DNA from: Planctomycetota bacterium
GTDB taxonomy: Bacteria > Planctomycetota > UBA8742 > UBA2392
Direction of reading: 5' to 3'
Length of the DNA: 64,000 bases
Assembly (NCBI GenBank): GCA_027493625.1
Contig: JAOSKM010000001.1
Span: forward strand, 1,269,489-1,333,488
A program made the position numbers and the translations under genes. Numbering within the stretch: position 1 is the first letter of the stretch; every line of letters begins with the position of its first letter. Positions 26,884 to 35,388 of the stretch are shown here, in pieces. The notes beneath the pieces are model-generated. The model made no database searches, was not told where the DNA came from, and was given only the letters and a program-made list of their open reading frames with translations.

Positions 26884-28329
26884 ATGTCATACCCGTCCTC
26901 CCGATTTCTGACAGTTGCCTTGGCGCTCGCCGCCTTCGCCTCTGCCCCTCTGGTTGCCCAGCGCGAGCAGGTCAAACGCGAACTTCCCGAACTCGCCTCG
27001 CCCGTCGCATCCGAGCGCGTTGCCGCAACCGCGCGGCTGGTAGCGATCGACGACGACATCGCCGCGGATCTGCGGCTGGCCTACAAGATCGCGGGCCTGC
27101 AGGAGCGCCAGGCGCTGCTCGAGGTCGCACGCCTGCGTGATGACGCCGCGCTGCTGCAGCAGGGCGCGGAAGCGCTCGCCGACGAAGATGCGGATCTGCG
27201 CGCCCAGGCGCGCGACTACCTGCTTGACCTGCCCTTCGAGACGCTGCGTCCGGCGCTCGACAACCTTGACTCCGGGCAGCGCCTGGCCTGGGACGCCTTC
27301 CACACCCTGCGCATCCGCCGCGACATCTCGCTGGTGCTGCTGGAGGCGCACCTGATGCCGGGCAAGTTCTTCGGCCAGTTCGAAGAGCTGCGCAAGTTCG
27401 ACCCGCGGCGCCTTGACCGCGAACTGCTGGCCGTGCTGGATGCCGACCCGGAATTCGCCGATGCGCTCAACATCGCGTCCCGGCAGATGGTCGAGCGCAC
27501 GGTGCGGCCTGAGCGCGCCTTTGAACCGCCCTGGCGCAGGCTTGAATCCGCAGCCGGCGCACTGCAGCCGGCCCTGTTGTACCTGCGCCGGCTGGAGATG
27601 GACGACGAGCTCCAGCAGCAGATCCGCCGCTTCCAGCGCTCGGCTTTCCATGCCGGGCTTGAGGTGCTGGTGAACGTGCGCTCCGCGGCCGCGCGCGCTC
27701 TGGCGGGCAGCGAGCCCTCCGAGGTGCTGAATGCGCTGCTGGCGCAGAGCTATCAGGTTCTGCTCGAGCAGGCGCCGGCGCCGGAGTTGCAGAACCTTGT
27801 GAACCTTGAGCAGATCCGCACGGAAATCGAGCTGACACTGGCGCGTTTCGGCGACGACGCCCTGCTGCAGGCCCGCATTGCCCGGCTGCGCTCCCAGATT
27901 GAACGGGTGCAGGAGGTGCGCACGAACGTAAACATGCGTGCGGCCACGCGCCCGGACCTGATCGCCCAGAATGAAATCGCCCACCTGCTGCTGCGCTCGG
28001 GCGACCTGGACGGCGCGGAGCGGGAATGGAATGTGGCGGTTGCGAACGGTCAGCAGATGCTGCGCCAGGCGGAAGGGCGGAACCGCTCTTCAATGACTTC
28101 ATACCTGGCGGCGGTGTACTATAATCTGGCCTGCGCCCAGAGCCTGCAGTTCAAGAATTCGAGAGCGCTTGCAAGCCTGAAGGAAGCGGTCGGAAATGGC
28201 TACAAGGACTTCGCCTGGATGCTCGAGGACGGCGACCTGGACAACGTCCGCGTCTCCGAGGGCTTCCGCACCTGGTTCCTGGATACAGCGCCGCCTGCCG
28301 TGGCGGATCGCCTTGAGCGCGCTGATTAG
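26884..28329 (+). CDS. Secreted helical-repeat (HEAT/TPR-like) protein
   Basis: 481 residues with a signal peptide ending near APLVAQ (residue 22). The N-terminal two thirds are alpha-helical with HEAT-like pairs. The C-terminal 110 residues form TPR units (AHLLLRSGDLDGAEREWNVAV, YNLACAQSLQFKNSRALASL) and the capping phrase YKDFAWMLEDGDLDNVR. It is probably a periplasmic scaffold. First gene of an overlapping four-gene operon with the large VWA protein. Confidence 0.75.
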   Translation: MSYPSSRFLTVALALAAFASAPLVAQREQVKRELPELASPVASERVAATARLVAIDDDIAADLRLAYKIAGLQERQALLEVARLRDDAALLQQGAEALADEDADLRAQARDYLLDLPFETLRPALDNLDSGQRLAWDAFHTLRIRRDISLVLLEAHLMPGKFFGQFEELRKFDPRRLDRELLAVLDADPEFADALNIASRQMVERTVRPERAFEPPWRRLESAAGALQPALLYLRRLEMDDELQQQIRRFQRSAFHAGLEVLVNVRSAAARALAGSEPSEVLNALLAQSYQVLLEQAPAPELQNLVNLEQIRTEIELTLARFGDDALLQARIARLRSQIERVQEVRTNVNMRAATRPDLIAQNEIAHLLLRSGDLDGAEREWNVAVANGQQMLRQAEGRNRSSMTSYLAAVYYNLACAQSLQFKNSRALASLKEAVGNGYKDFAWMLEDGDLDNVRVSEGFRTWFLDTAPPAVADRLERAD

Positions 28330-29536
28330 CCTGTTGCTGTTCCCGGCCTGCCTGCAGGCCCAGGACGAAGACCTGGCCGGGCTCGATTCCCCCACCGCCT
28401 TTGAACGTGAGATGGCAGCCGGCAAGCTCGATGACGCGAGCCTGCTTGCCCACTACCGCAAACTGCTGGACGAGGGCGGCGGCGCCGTCCAGTTGATCGC
28501 CGCACTTGAGCGCATCCGCCGCGAGAAGAACGCCGACGACATCAGCCGCATCGTCAAGTACATCGGCGACCTGGATCCCGACGTGGCCGAGGCCGCCATG
28601 GACGCACTGCGCGCTTTCGGGCGCGAAGCACTGCCGGCGGTGGAAGGGCTGCCCGCGTCGCAGGTGGATGCGCGCACGCGCAAAGAGGTGATCGAGAGGC
28701 TGCTGAAGGACCACATCTATTTCTGCTGCCAGCGCGACATGGCGATCAATCCGTTCCAGCTCGATTTCGACGATCGCTTCCTCGAGCTCGACTCGGTGAG
28801 CCAGGAGCTGGACGAGCTGATGTTCCGCATGCTGCGCGATTCGCTGGCGGACGTCCGCGAGGACATCAGCGGCAGCCGCTACTATTACTACCGGGGCTAC
28901 GTCAGCGCGGACATCCCGTTCATCGACTACGGCGGGCTCGCGGTGGCAGCGCTCGCCAGCCGCCACCCCGAGCGCCTGATGAAAGAAGCGGGCGAACTGG
29001 CGGAGGTCGAGAGCAGTGCCGACGCCTACTACTGGGGCAACGCCAACCGCTCGCCGGTCACGCTGGCGCTTGCCATCTTCTTTGCGCGCCAGGGCAGGAC
29101 CGCGCTGGTGGACAAGGTCGTCACCGACATGGAGTCGGGCACGCGCTGGATGCAGTCCACCCAGACCCTCGGTCTGCACGTGCGCGTGGCCGCGCTGCAG
29201 ATGGTCGCGCTGGGCGAGCACGAGGCGGCGTTGGAGCGACTCAACGAGCATCTCAAGCAGGCGGGCTCGGCGCTCAGTTCCACAGTTTCACAGGCCCACT
29301 ACCTGCGCGCACGCATCCTGGTGCACCTGAAAGAGGAGGGCGCGGCACTGCACGCGCTGGAAGATTCGATGGAATCCTCCGGCACCGCCATGGTGCTCGC
29401 GCTGGTTGACTCGCACTTCAAACCCCTGGCCGACGAGCGCCGCTTCCAGACGGTGCTGAACTACTGCCGGCTCGCGGCGCGCCGCCTGGACGAGAGCCAG
29501 CGCCCCTACGAGCCCACTCCCGACGAACAGGAGTGA
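28313..29536 (+). CDS. Secreted or lipid-anchored helical-repeat protein
   Basis: 407 residues, starting at a TTG at 28313 inside the end of the previous gene. No ATG or GTG is positioned before the signal sequence LSALISLLLFPACLQAQ. The Cys could be a lipobox or the cleavage site could follow LQA. The mature part is helical with HEAT-like and TPR-like units, and its tail HFKPLADERRFQTVLNYC resembles the end of the preceding protein. It overlaps both neighbours, so the operon is tightly coupled. Confidence 0.7.
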   Translation: MSALISLLLFPACLQAQDEDLAGLDSPTAFEREMAAGKLDDASLLAHYRKLLDEGGGAVQLIAALERIRREKNADDISRIVKYIGDLDPDVAEAAMDALRAFGREALPAVEGLPASQVDARTRKEVIERLLKDHIYFCCQRDMAINPFQLDFDDRFLELDSVSQELDELMFRMLRDSLADVREDISGSRYYYYRGYVSADIPFIDYGGLAVAALASRHPERLMKEAGELAEVESSADAYYWGNANRSPVTLALAIFFARQGRTALVDKVVTDMESGTRWMQSTQTLGLHVRVAALQMVALGEHEAALERLNEHLKQAGSALSSTVSQAHYLRARILVHLKEEGAALHALEDSMESSGTAMVLALVDSHFKPLADERRFQTVLNYCRLAARRLDESQRPYEPTPDEQE

Positions 29537-32466
29537 CCGCAGGTTTGCCGCAATTCCTCCTGCATGATCCCTGGTTCCTGCTCGCGGCCGTCCCGGTCGT
29601 GGTGATGCTCGTCTGGGTGCTGCGCGGCACCTCAACCCCGCTTCCTGTGCTGCGCCGCGCGGTCGGCGGCGCCGGGCTGGCCGCCGCGGTCAGCGCGCTG
29701 CTGCTGTGCGCGGCCGGCCTGTTCTGGCAGGTTCCCAGCGACCAGCGCACGGTCTGGGTCCTGGTGGATCGCTCGCTGTCGGCGGGCACGGGCGGCGAGC
29801 GCGCCCTGGGCGCGGTGCTGCAGGATCTTTCCAACTCGCTGCCCGCCGAGGATTTCGTGGGCGTGATCCTGTTCGATGAAACCGCCAGCGTGCTGGTGAA
29901 GCCGGTACCTGTCCGCGAACTCCGGCCTGCGTATGAGCTGCCCGAGTGGCAGCCCACCGACGAAACCTGGATCGGACCGGCCCTGGAAATCGCGGCGCAA
30001 CACAGCGTGCCGGGCACGGCGCCCGTGGTCGTGCTGCTGAGCGACGGGCACGACAGCAGCGCGCGATACGGCGGCGACGTGGTGCGTGAGGCGCGCGACA
30101 GCGGCGTACGCGTGTTCAGCATGCCCGTCGATTCCGAGCCGCTGCCCGAAACCGCGCTGGCGGACTTCGCGGCGCGGCTGGTCGGCAAGGATGAGCAGGT
30201 GCTTGCCGTGGACCTGGTGGTTTTCAGCACGGTGGACCAGCTGGTGGTGCCGCAGATCAAGCTGAACGGCGAGCCGGTCGACGACGTGGAGTGCGACCGG
30301 CTCGATGCACAGGGCCGCCTGCGGGTGGGTGTTGGGCGCAACCCGGTGCGCATGCTGCTGCGCCCGTCCGAGCGCCTGCCGGCCTATGTCGTGGAGGTTT
30401 CTCTCGCCGCGCAGCAGAACACCTTCACGCGCAACGACTCGTTGAAGCTTTCCGTGCGCGGGCCGGGCGCCGCCCGCGTGCTGCTGCTGCACGGCGAGGA
30501 CAGCGCGGAGCCCGCCCTGCAGCGCGCCCTGCAGCGCATCGGCCTGCAGGTCACACGCGGCAGCGCCGACATTCTGCCCTCGGAGATGATCGAGCTCTCG
30601 AAGTACCAGGTGCTGATCCTTTCCAACGTGCCGGCCACCGCCTTCAGCGTCACGCAACTCGGCATGATCGAGCGCTTCGTGCGCAACGGCGGCGGTCTGG
30701 CCATGATCGGCGGCCCGCGCTCCTTCGCGCCAGGCGGCTACTACGAGACGGCCGTCGAGAAGGTGCTGCCCGTGACCTGCGACGTGGTCGAGAAGGGACG
30801 CAGACAGATTCCCGCCCTGGTGGTGGCGCTGGACAAGAGCGGCTCCATGAGCGCCATGGTCGGCAACTACACCAAGATGGAACTCGCCAACGAGGGCTGC
30901 GCGCGCTCGATCCGGCTGGTGCCGCCCAACAGCTACTTCGGGATGCTGGCCGTGGACACCGGGCCCGACTGGGTGGTGCCGTTCGCCCCGCTGAAAGACA
31001 AAAGCGCTGCCGCGAACCTGGCCCGCACCAACCAGGTCGGCGGCGGCGGCATTTACACGGACATCGCCATCCGCGAAGCCGTGGCCGCCCTGCGCTCGGC
31101 CAAGGCTTCCAGCAAGCACGTGGTGCTGTTCAGCGACGGCCAGGACACCGAGCGCAAAGACGGCGTGCTCGAGTTCGTCGAGAAGGTCCGCCAGGACGAG
31201 CAGATCACCTTCAGTACCATCTGCATGGGCGAAGGGACGGACGAAGGCTTCCTGCGCGACCTGGCCCAGATCGGCGGCGGGCGCTCTTTCCTGGTGAAGG
31301 ACGCCGCGGACCTGCCCGCCGTGTTCTCGCGCGAGGCGGCGCTCTCGGCCGGCAATTTCATCCGCGAGGACCAGTTCCGCCCCTGGCACGGCCTGCCGGG
31401 CTCGCTGACGGACGGCGTGGATTTCGAGAGCGAGGCCGCGCCTCCGCTGCTCGGCTACGTCGCCGCCACCGCGCGCCCCGAGGCGCACGTCTGGCTGTGG
31501 GCCGACGAGGAAAAGGAGCGGCCGCTGCTCGCCACCTGGAACATCGAGCTGGGCAAGGCGCTGGCCTTCACCAGCGACGCGCGCGATCGCTGGGCCGACC
31601 GCTGGCTCGACTGGGATTCCTACGCCGAGTTGTGGCAGCGCTGGATCCGCCGCCTGCTGCCCGAGCCCGAGCACGTCCAGGGCGTGGAAACCGAGTGGTC
31701 GTTCAACCGCACCGGCCCCGTGCTGACGCTCAGCTTCTTCGACGAAGCAGGCAACCCGCGCGAGCTGCTGAACCCGATCGCCGAGGTGACGGGCGCTGAC
31801 GGGAGCTCGAGCAGCGCCGCGGTTCTGCCTGTCGGCTCAGGCACCTATCGCGTGCAGTTTTCACGCGGCGGATCGGGCGTCTACTCCGCCACCGTGCGCG
31901 AACGCCCCCTGGGCGGCGAAGAGCGCCCGGCCGCGCGCGAGCAGCGGATCCTGGTGCCGCTCGACGAGCTGATGGCCCGCCCTGCCGACACGTCGACGCT
32001 GGGCGCATTGTCCGAGGTCACGGGCGGCAGATTGATCGCCGGGGCACGGGAGCTCCTGAACGCGCCGACCCAGGGCGGCCACAGCACGGTGTGGCCCTGG
32101 CGTGCGCTGTTGTGGACGGCGCTGATCGGGCTGTTCCTGGCGATCGGCGCGCGGCGCTTCCCCAGCGTGTGGCGTCGCCGCGCCATCGAGCAGCGTCGCC
32201 GCAAGGAAGAAGTGGAGCGCGCGCTCACCGCCAGTGCCGCCTTCGAGCGCGTGCGCAAGCAGCTGGAAGAGCGCAACAAGCCGGTGGCACCCGTACGTTC
32301 CGGCCACTATGCCGCGCCGCCGGCCTGGGCGCCTCCCCCGCCGCCGCCGGCCGCCGCGCCGCCTGAGAAGCCGCAACCCGCCACGAAGGCGGAAGACGGA
32401 GACTCGCTCTTGTCAGCCATGCGCAAGGTGCGTAAGCAGTTGGATGACCGCCGGGAAGAGCCATGA
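29533..32466 (+). CDS. Large membrane protein with two VWA domains and a glutamine-amidotransferase-like domain
   Basis: 977 residues from a GTG overlapping the previous stop (GTGA). Two membrane helices (about 13-30 and 47-68) precede a first VWA domain with a DRSLS MIDAS near 78. A class I amidotransferase-like segment follows near 385-410 (NGGGLAMIGGPRSFAPGG), without a visible catalytic Cys. The second VWA domain has a canonical DKSGSMS near 433 and a downstream Asp in LFSDGQD. A third helix lies near 855-873, then a coiled and proline-rich cytoplasmic tail. This architecture is frequent in Planctomycetes and has no assigned function; metal-dependent adhesion or complex assembly is likely. 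Confidence 0.82.
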   Translation: MTAGLPQFLLHDPWFLLAAVPVVVMLVWVLRGTSTPLPVLRRAVGGAGLAAAVSALLLCAAGLFWQVPSDQRTVWVLVDRSLSAGTGGERALGAVLQDLSNSLPAEDFVGVILFDETASVLVKPVPVRELRPAYELPEWQPTDETWIGPALEIAAQHSVPGTAPVVVLLSDGHDSSARYGGDVVREARDSGVRVFSMPVDSEPLPETALADFAARLVGKDEQVLAVDLVVFSTVDQLVVPQIKLNGEPVDDVECDRLDAQGRLRVGVGRNPVRMLLRPSERLPAYVVEVSLAAQQNTFTRNDSLKLSVRGPGAARVLLLHGEDSAEPALQRALQRIGLQVTRGSADILPSEMIELSKYQVLILSNVPATAFSVTQLGMIERFVRNGGGLAMIGGPRSFAPGGYYETAVEKVLPVTCDVVEKGRRQIPALVVALDKSGSMSAMVGNYTKMELANEGCARSIRLVPPNSYFGMLAVDTGPDWVVPFAPLKDKSAAANLARTNQVGGGGIYTDIAIREAVAALRSAKASSKHVVLFSDGQDTERKDGVLEFVEKVRQDEQITFSTICMGEGTDEGFLRDLAQIGGGRSFLVKDAADLPAVFSREAALSAGNFIREDQFRPWHGLPGSLTDGVDFESEAAPPLLGYVAATARPEAHVWLWADEEKERPLLATWNIELGKALAFTSDARDRWADRWLDWDSYAELWQRWIRRLLPEPEHVQGVETEWSFNRTGPVLTLSFFDEAGNPRELLNPIAEVTGADGSSSSAAVLPVGSGTYRVQFSRGGSGVYSATVRERPLGGEERPAAREQRILVPLDELMARPADTSTLGALSEVTGGRLIAGARELLNAPTQGGHSTVWPWRALLWTALIGLFLAIGARRFPSVWRRRAIEQRRRKEEVERALTASAAFERVRKQLEERNKPVAPVRSGHYAAPPAWAPPPPPPAAAPPEKPQPATKAEDGDSLLSAMRKVRKQLDDRREEP

Positions 32467-33044
32467 TGCGCAGGCTGACACCAACCTTGATCGCGCTGCT
32501 GCTGGCCTCCTGCACGATCGGCAGCTCGACCACCCAGCGCCCGGCGCTCGATTCCCCGGCCATCGAGCCGGACGGGGCGTTCTGGGACGCCATCAACGTG
32601 GCGCGCCGCGGCGACCACGATTCATTCCTGTATGCGCTGAGCCCGCAGATGGTGTACCGCGCGCTCTACCCCGAAGCGCGCCTGCGTGAGCCGACCAGCC
32701 AGGAAGAGTTCGACAGCCAGCGCGCGGAACTGGACGAGGCACTGTCCCGGCACGCCGCCGTCGTGCGCGAGTTTTCCGTGCGGCACATGCATGAGCTGGA
32801 CAAGCTGGTGCACGATCGCTTCATCGAGGTCAGCAAGCCCAGCTACACGATCCGCCACAAGGACAGCTGGGGTCGCGCGCAGGGGCCCAACTTCGCCACC
32901 GTCCTGGTCACCATCTACCCCAAGCAGCCATTGCCGGAGGGCTTCAAGCCGGAGACCATCGAGGTCCGCTTCGTGCAGGACGGCCAGCGCTGGCTGATTG
33001 ACGGCTTCGACAACGACAGGCTGAAAGGCGCATTCGTTCGATAG
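32463..33044 (+). CDS. Lipoprotein, last gene of the VWA operon
   Basis: 193 residues overlapping the VWA gene end (ATGA). Lipobox LLASC at residues 13-17. The mature domain (FWDAINVARRGDHDSFLYALSPQMV and a C-terminal VRFVQDGQRWLIDGF) resembles NTF2-like/DUF4878-type folds, in which a helical hairpin is followed by a curved sheet; this is a fold guess only. No catalytic residues apparent. Confidence 0.72.
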   Translation: MMRRLTPTLIALLLASCTIGSSTTQRPALDSPAIEPDGAFWDAINVARRGDHDSFLYALSPQMVYRALYPEARLREPTSQEEFDSQRAELDEALSRHAAVVREFSVRHMHELDKLVHDRFIEVSKPSYTIRHKDSWGRAQGPNFATVLVTIYPKQPLPEGFKPETIEVRFVQDGQRWLIDGFDNDRLKGAFVR

Positions 33045-33081
33045 CTGTTCAAACTTGGACGAGCCTTGAACAGCAGGTGAC

Positions 33082-33102
33082 CGGTTACCGATGCGGTAAC
33101 CG
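33082..33102. terminator. Bidirectional hairpin between the VWA operon and rodA
   Basis: Perfect 9-bp stem CGGTTACCG/CGGTAACCG with an ATG loop, 38 bp after the lipoprotein stop and 99 bp from the convergent rodA stop. CAGCAG (33071) and CTGCTG (33141) could form a weaker outer stem, and GATTGGT is repeated in tandem at 33124-33137. Confidence 0.5.
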
Positions 33103-33200
33103 TTGCGGCAATTGGTCCGTGAAGATTGGTGATTGGTAATCTGCTGTCGCCCTTGATCGAGGTGGCATTGACCTTCCCGCCCGGCCGCGGGCCGGCTTTC

Positions 33201-34400
33201 CTAGAACGTGGCCTTGCCCATCACGCGCACCGGCTGGATCGCCACGTTGCATACCAGCCCCAGCGCCGCGAAACCCGAAAGCAGGCTGGAACCGCCGTAA
33301 CTCACCAGCGGCAGCGTAATGCCGGTCACCGGCAGCACGCCGCTCACCACGCCGATGTTGATCGAAGCCTGCGCGAAGAACAGCGCCGCCACGCCGATCA
33401 CCAGCAGGCGAGAGAACGGGTCGCGTGTCCTGTCGGCCACGCGCAGGATGCGCGTCACCATGACAAACAGGATCGCCAGGAAGACGCAAACCCCGATCAA
33501 CCCGGTCTCCTGGGCGATCACCGCGAAGATGAAGTCGTTGTGCCGCTCGGGCAGGAACGCCAGCTGGCTCTGCGACCCCATCCCGAAGCCCTCGCCGCTC
33601 AGCCCGCCGCTGCCGATCGCCGTCATCGACTGCAGGATCTGGTAGCCGTCGCCCGTGCGGTCCGCCACCTCGCCGCTCAGGCCGCTGAGGTAGATCTCGA
33701 TGCGCTTCATCTGGTGCTCTTTCAGCACACCGAACAGGAACGCGGCCGGGATGATCGATATCCCCACCAACGCCATCGAGCCGAGGTAGATCCGGTTGCC
33801 GCCCGCAACCCAGATCATCGCGGCCACCACGGGGATGAACACCATGGCGGTGCCCAGGTCCGGCTGCATCATGATCGGCACCAGGAAGGCGCCGGCGATC
33901 ACCAGGCAGAACACGAAGGCGCGCAGGCTGTCGATGCTCTTGTGGTAGCGCAGGTATCCGGCCAGCGCGATCACCAGCAGCGGCTTGCACAACTCGGAGG
34001 GCTGCAGGCCGAACGAGCCGATCATGATCCAGCTTTTCGCGCCGTTCACCGTTCGGCCGAACACGAGCACCGACCCGAGCAGCGCCACGCCCAGAGCCAG
34101 CCAGGCGTACCAGTGCGTGGACAGCCAGCGCGGGGGCAACAGCGCGATGAACAGCATCAGCAGTACGCCGGCAATGGCAAAGCCGAGCTGGCGGAAGTGC
34201 TGGCCGCCCGGGCGCGCCACGCCCTCAGCGACCATTTCGAAGTCGGTGGTGGCGGAGAGGATGAACGAGACGCCGCAGGCGCACAGCAGCAACGCGGGCA
34301 CGATCACGCCCATCGGCAGCGCGCGCAGCAGGGAAGCTTTCTGTTTTACCTTGCCTGCGATGCGCACGAAGAACCCCGTGCGCTTATCGTCAAGCCGCAA
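33201..34400 (-). CDS. rodA: Rod-shape-determining SEDS glycosyltransferase RodA
   Basis: 399 residues with about ten membrane helices. SEDS signatures: [20 protein letters not shown], the catalytic-Asp loop [56 protein letters not shown] and [10 protein letters not shown]. RodA polymerises lipid II glycan strands during elongation with a class B PBP. It diverges from the sigma factor gene with 85 bp between. The window also has a separate FtsW. Confidence 0.93.
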   Translation of the reverse strand: MRLDDKRTGFFVRIAGKVKQKASLLRALPMGVIVPALLLCACGVSFILSATTDFEMVAEGVARPGGQHFRQLGFAIAGVLLMLFIALLPPRWLSTHWYAWLALGVALLGSVLVFGRTVNGAKSWIMIGSFGLQPSELCKPLLVIALAGYLRYHKSIDSLRAFVFCLVIAGAFLVPIMMQPDLGTAMVFIPVVAAMIWVAGGNRIYLGSMALVGISIIPAAFLFGVLKEHQMKRIEIYLSGLSGEVADRTGDGYQILQSMTAIGSGGLSGEGFGMGSQSQLAFLPERHNDFIFAVIAQETGLIGVCVFLAILFVMVTRILRVADRTRDPFSRLLVIGVAALFFAQASINIGVVSGVLPVTGITLPLVSYGGSSLLSGFAALGLVCNVAIQPVRVMGKATF

Positions 34401-34485
34401 TGCAAACTTGAGTACGCGGACCGCCGCCGCTTGTTATTGCGGCGGCATTCACGTTAAATCAGCAGACCAGAACGGAGCCGGCGGC

Positions 34486-35326
34486 ATGCCCCGCATCCAG
34501 GACGCGAACTTCCAGCAGTACCTGAAGGAGATCCGCGAGACGCCGCTGCTTACGGCCGCCGAAGAACTTGAGCTCTCGCGGCGCATCCAGCAGGGCGACA
34601 AGGAAGCGCGCGAGCGCATGATCAAGGCCAACCTGCGCCTGGTGGTCAGCGTGGCCAAGGAGTTCCTGAACCGCGGCCTGCCGTTCATGGACCTGATCGC
34701 CGAGGGCAACATCGGCCTGATGCGCGGCATCGAGAAATTCGACCCCGACCAGGGCAACCGCTTCAGCACCTACGGCGTACACTGGATCAAGCAGTCGATC
34801 CGCCGCGCGCTGGTGAACTCCAGCAAGACCGTGCGCATCCCCAGCTACATGGTCGAGCTGATCAGCCAGTTCAAGCAGAAGGCCGCCGAGATGGCGGCAA
34901 AAAAACGGCGGCAAGCCCAGCGACACCCGCGTCATCGCCAAGGAGATCGGCCTCAGCGACGAGCAGCTCGACATGATGCGCGCGGCCCTGAACTCGACCA
35001 CACAGTCCACCGATTTCCGCGGCGCGGACGGCGAAGCCAGCCTGACCGACATCATCGCCGACCACAACAGCCCCGACCCCGCCGAGCAGGCAATGTCCGC
35101 AAACGAGGTCGCGATGCTTGAGGAAATGCTCGACGCCATCAGCGAGCGCGAGGCCAAGATCCTGCGCATGCGCTACGGCATGGGTGTCGACCACCCCATG
35201 ACGCTCTCCGAGATCGGCGACGCCCTGGGCCTCACCCGCGAGCGCATCCGCCAGATCGAAAACAACGCGTTGCGCACCCTGTACGACATCCTGTCCCGCA
35301 AGCGCGGCTACATCGACGAAATCTGA
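34486..35326 (+). CDS. Sigma-70 family RNA polymerase sigma factor (frameshifted in this sequence)
   Basis: Region 1.2 ([19 protein letters not shown]), region 2 ([43 protein letters not shown]) and region 3 are in one frame. Regions 3.2-4 ([35 protein letters not shown]) are in another. The break is the A7 run at 34899-34905; six A's restore [20 protein letters not shown]. The rejoined protein has about 280 residues and lacks region 1.1. It is RpoD-like, probably a group 2 factor, but a reduced primary sigma cannot be excluded. The indel is almost surely a sequence error. Confidence 0.9.
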
Positions 35327-35388
35327 TCGCGACTCGTGGCCCGGCGCAATTTCGGGTATCCTGTACGGGGTAACCAGGAAAGCACCAG

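Noticed and set aside
29632-31674. 680-codon minus-strand frame opposite the VWA gene
   Set aside because: Composition is His/Ala/Gln/Arg-rich without motifs, typical of antisense frames in GC-rich genes.
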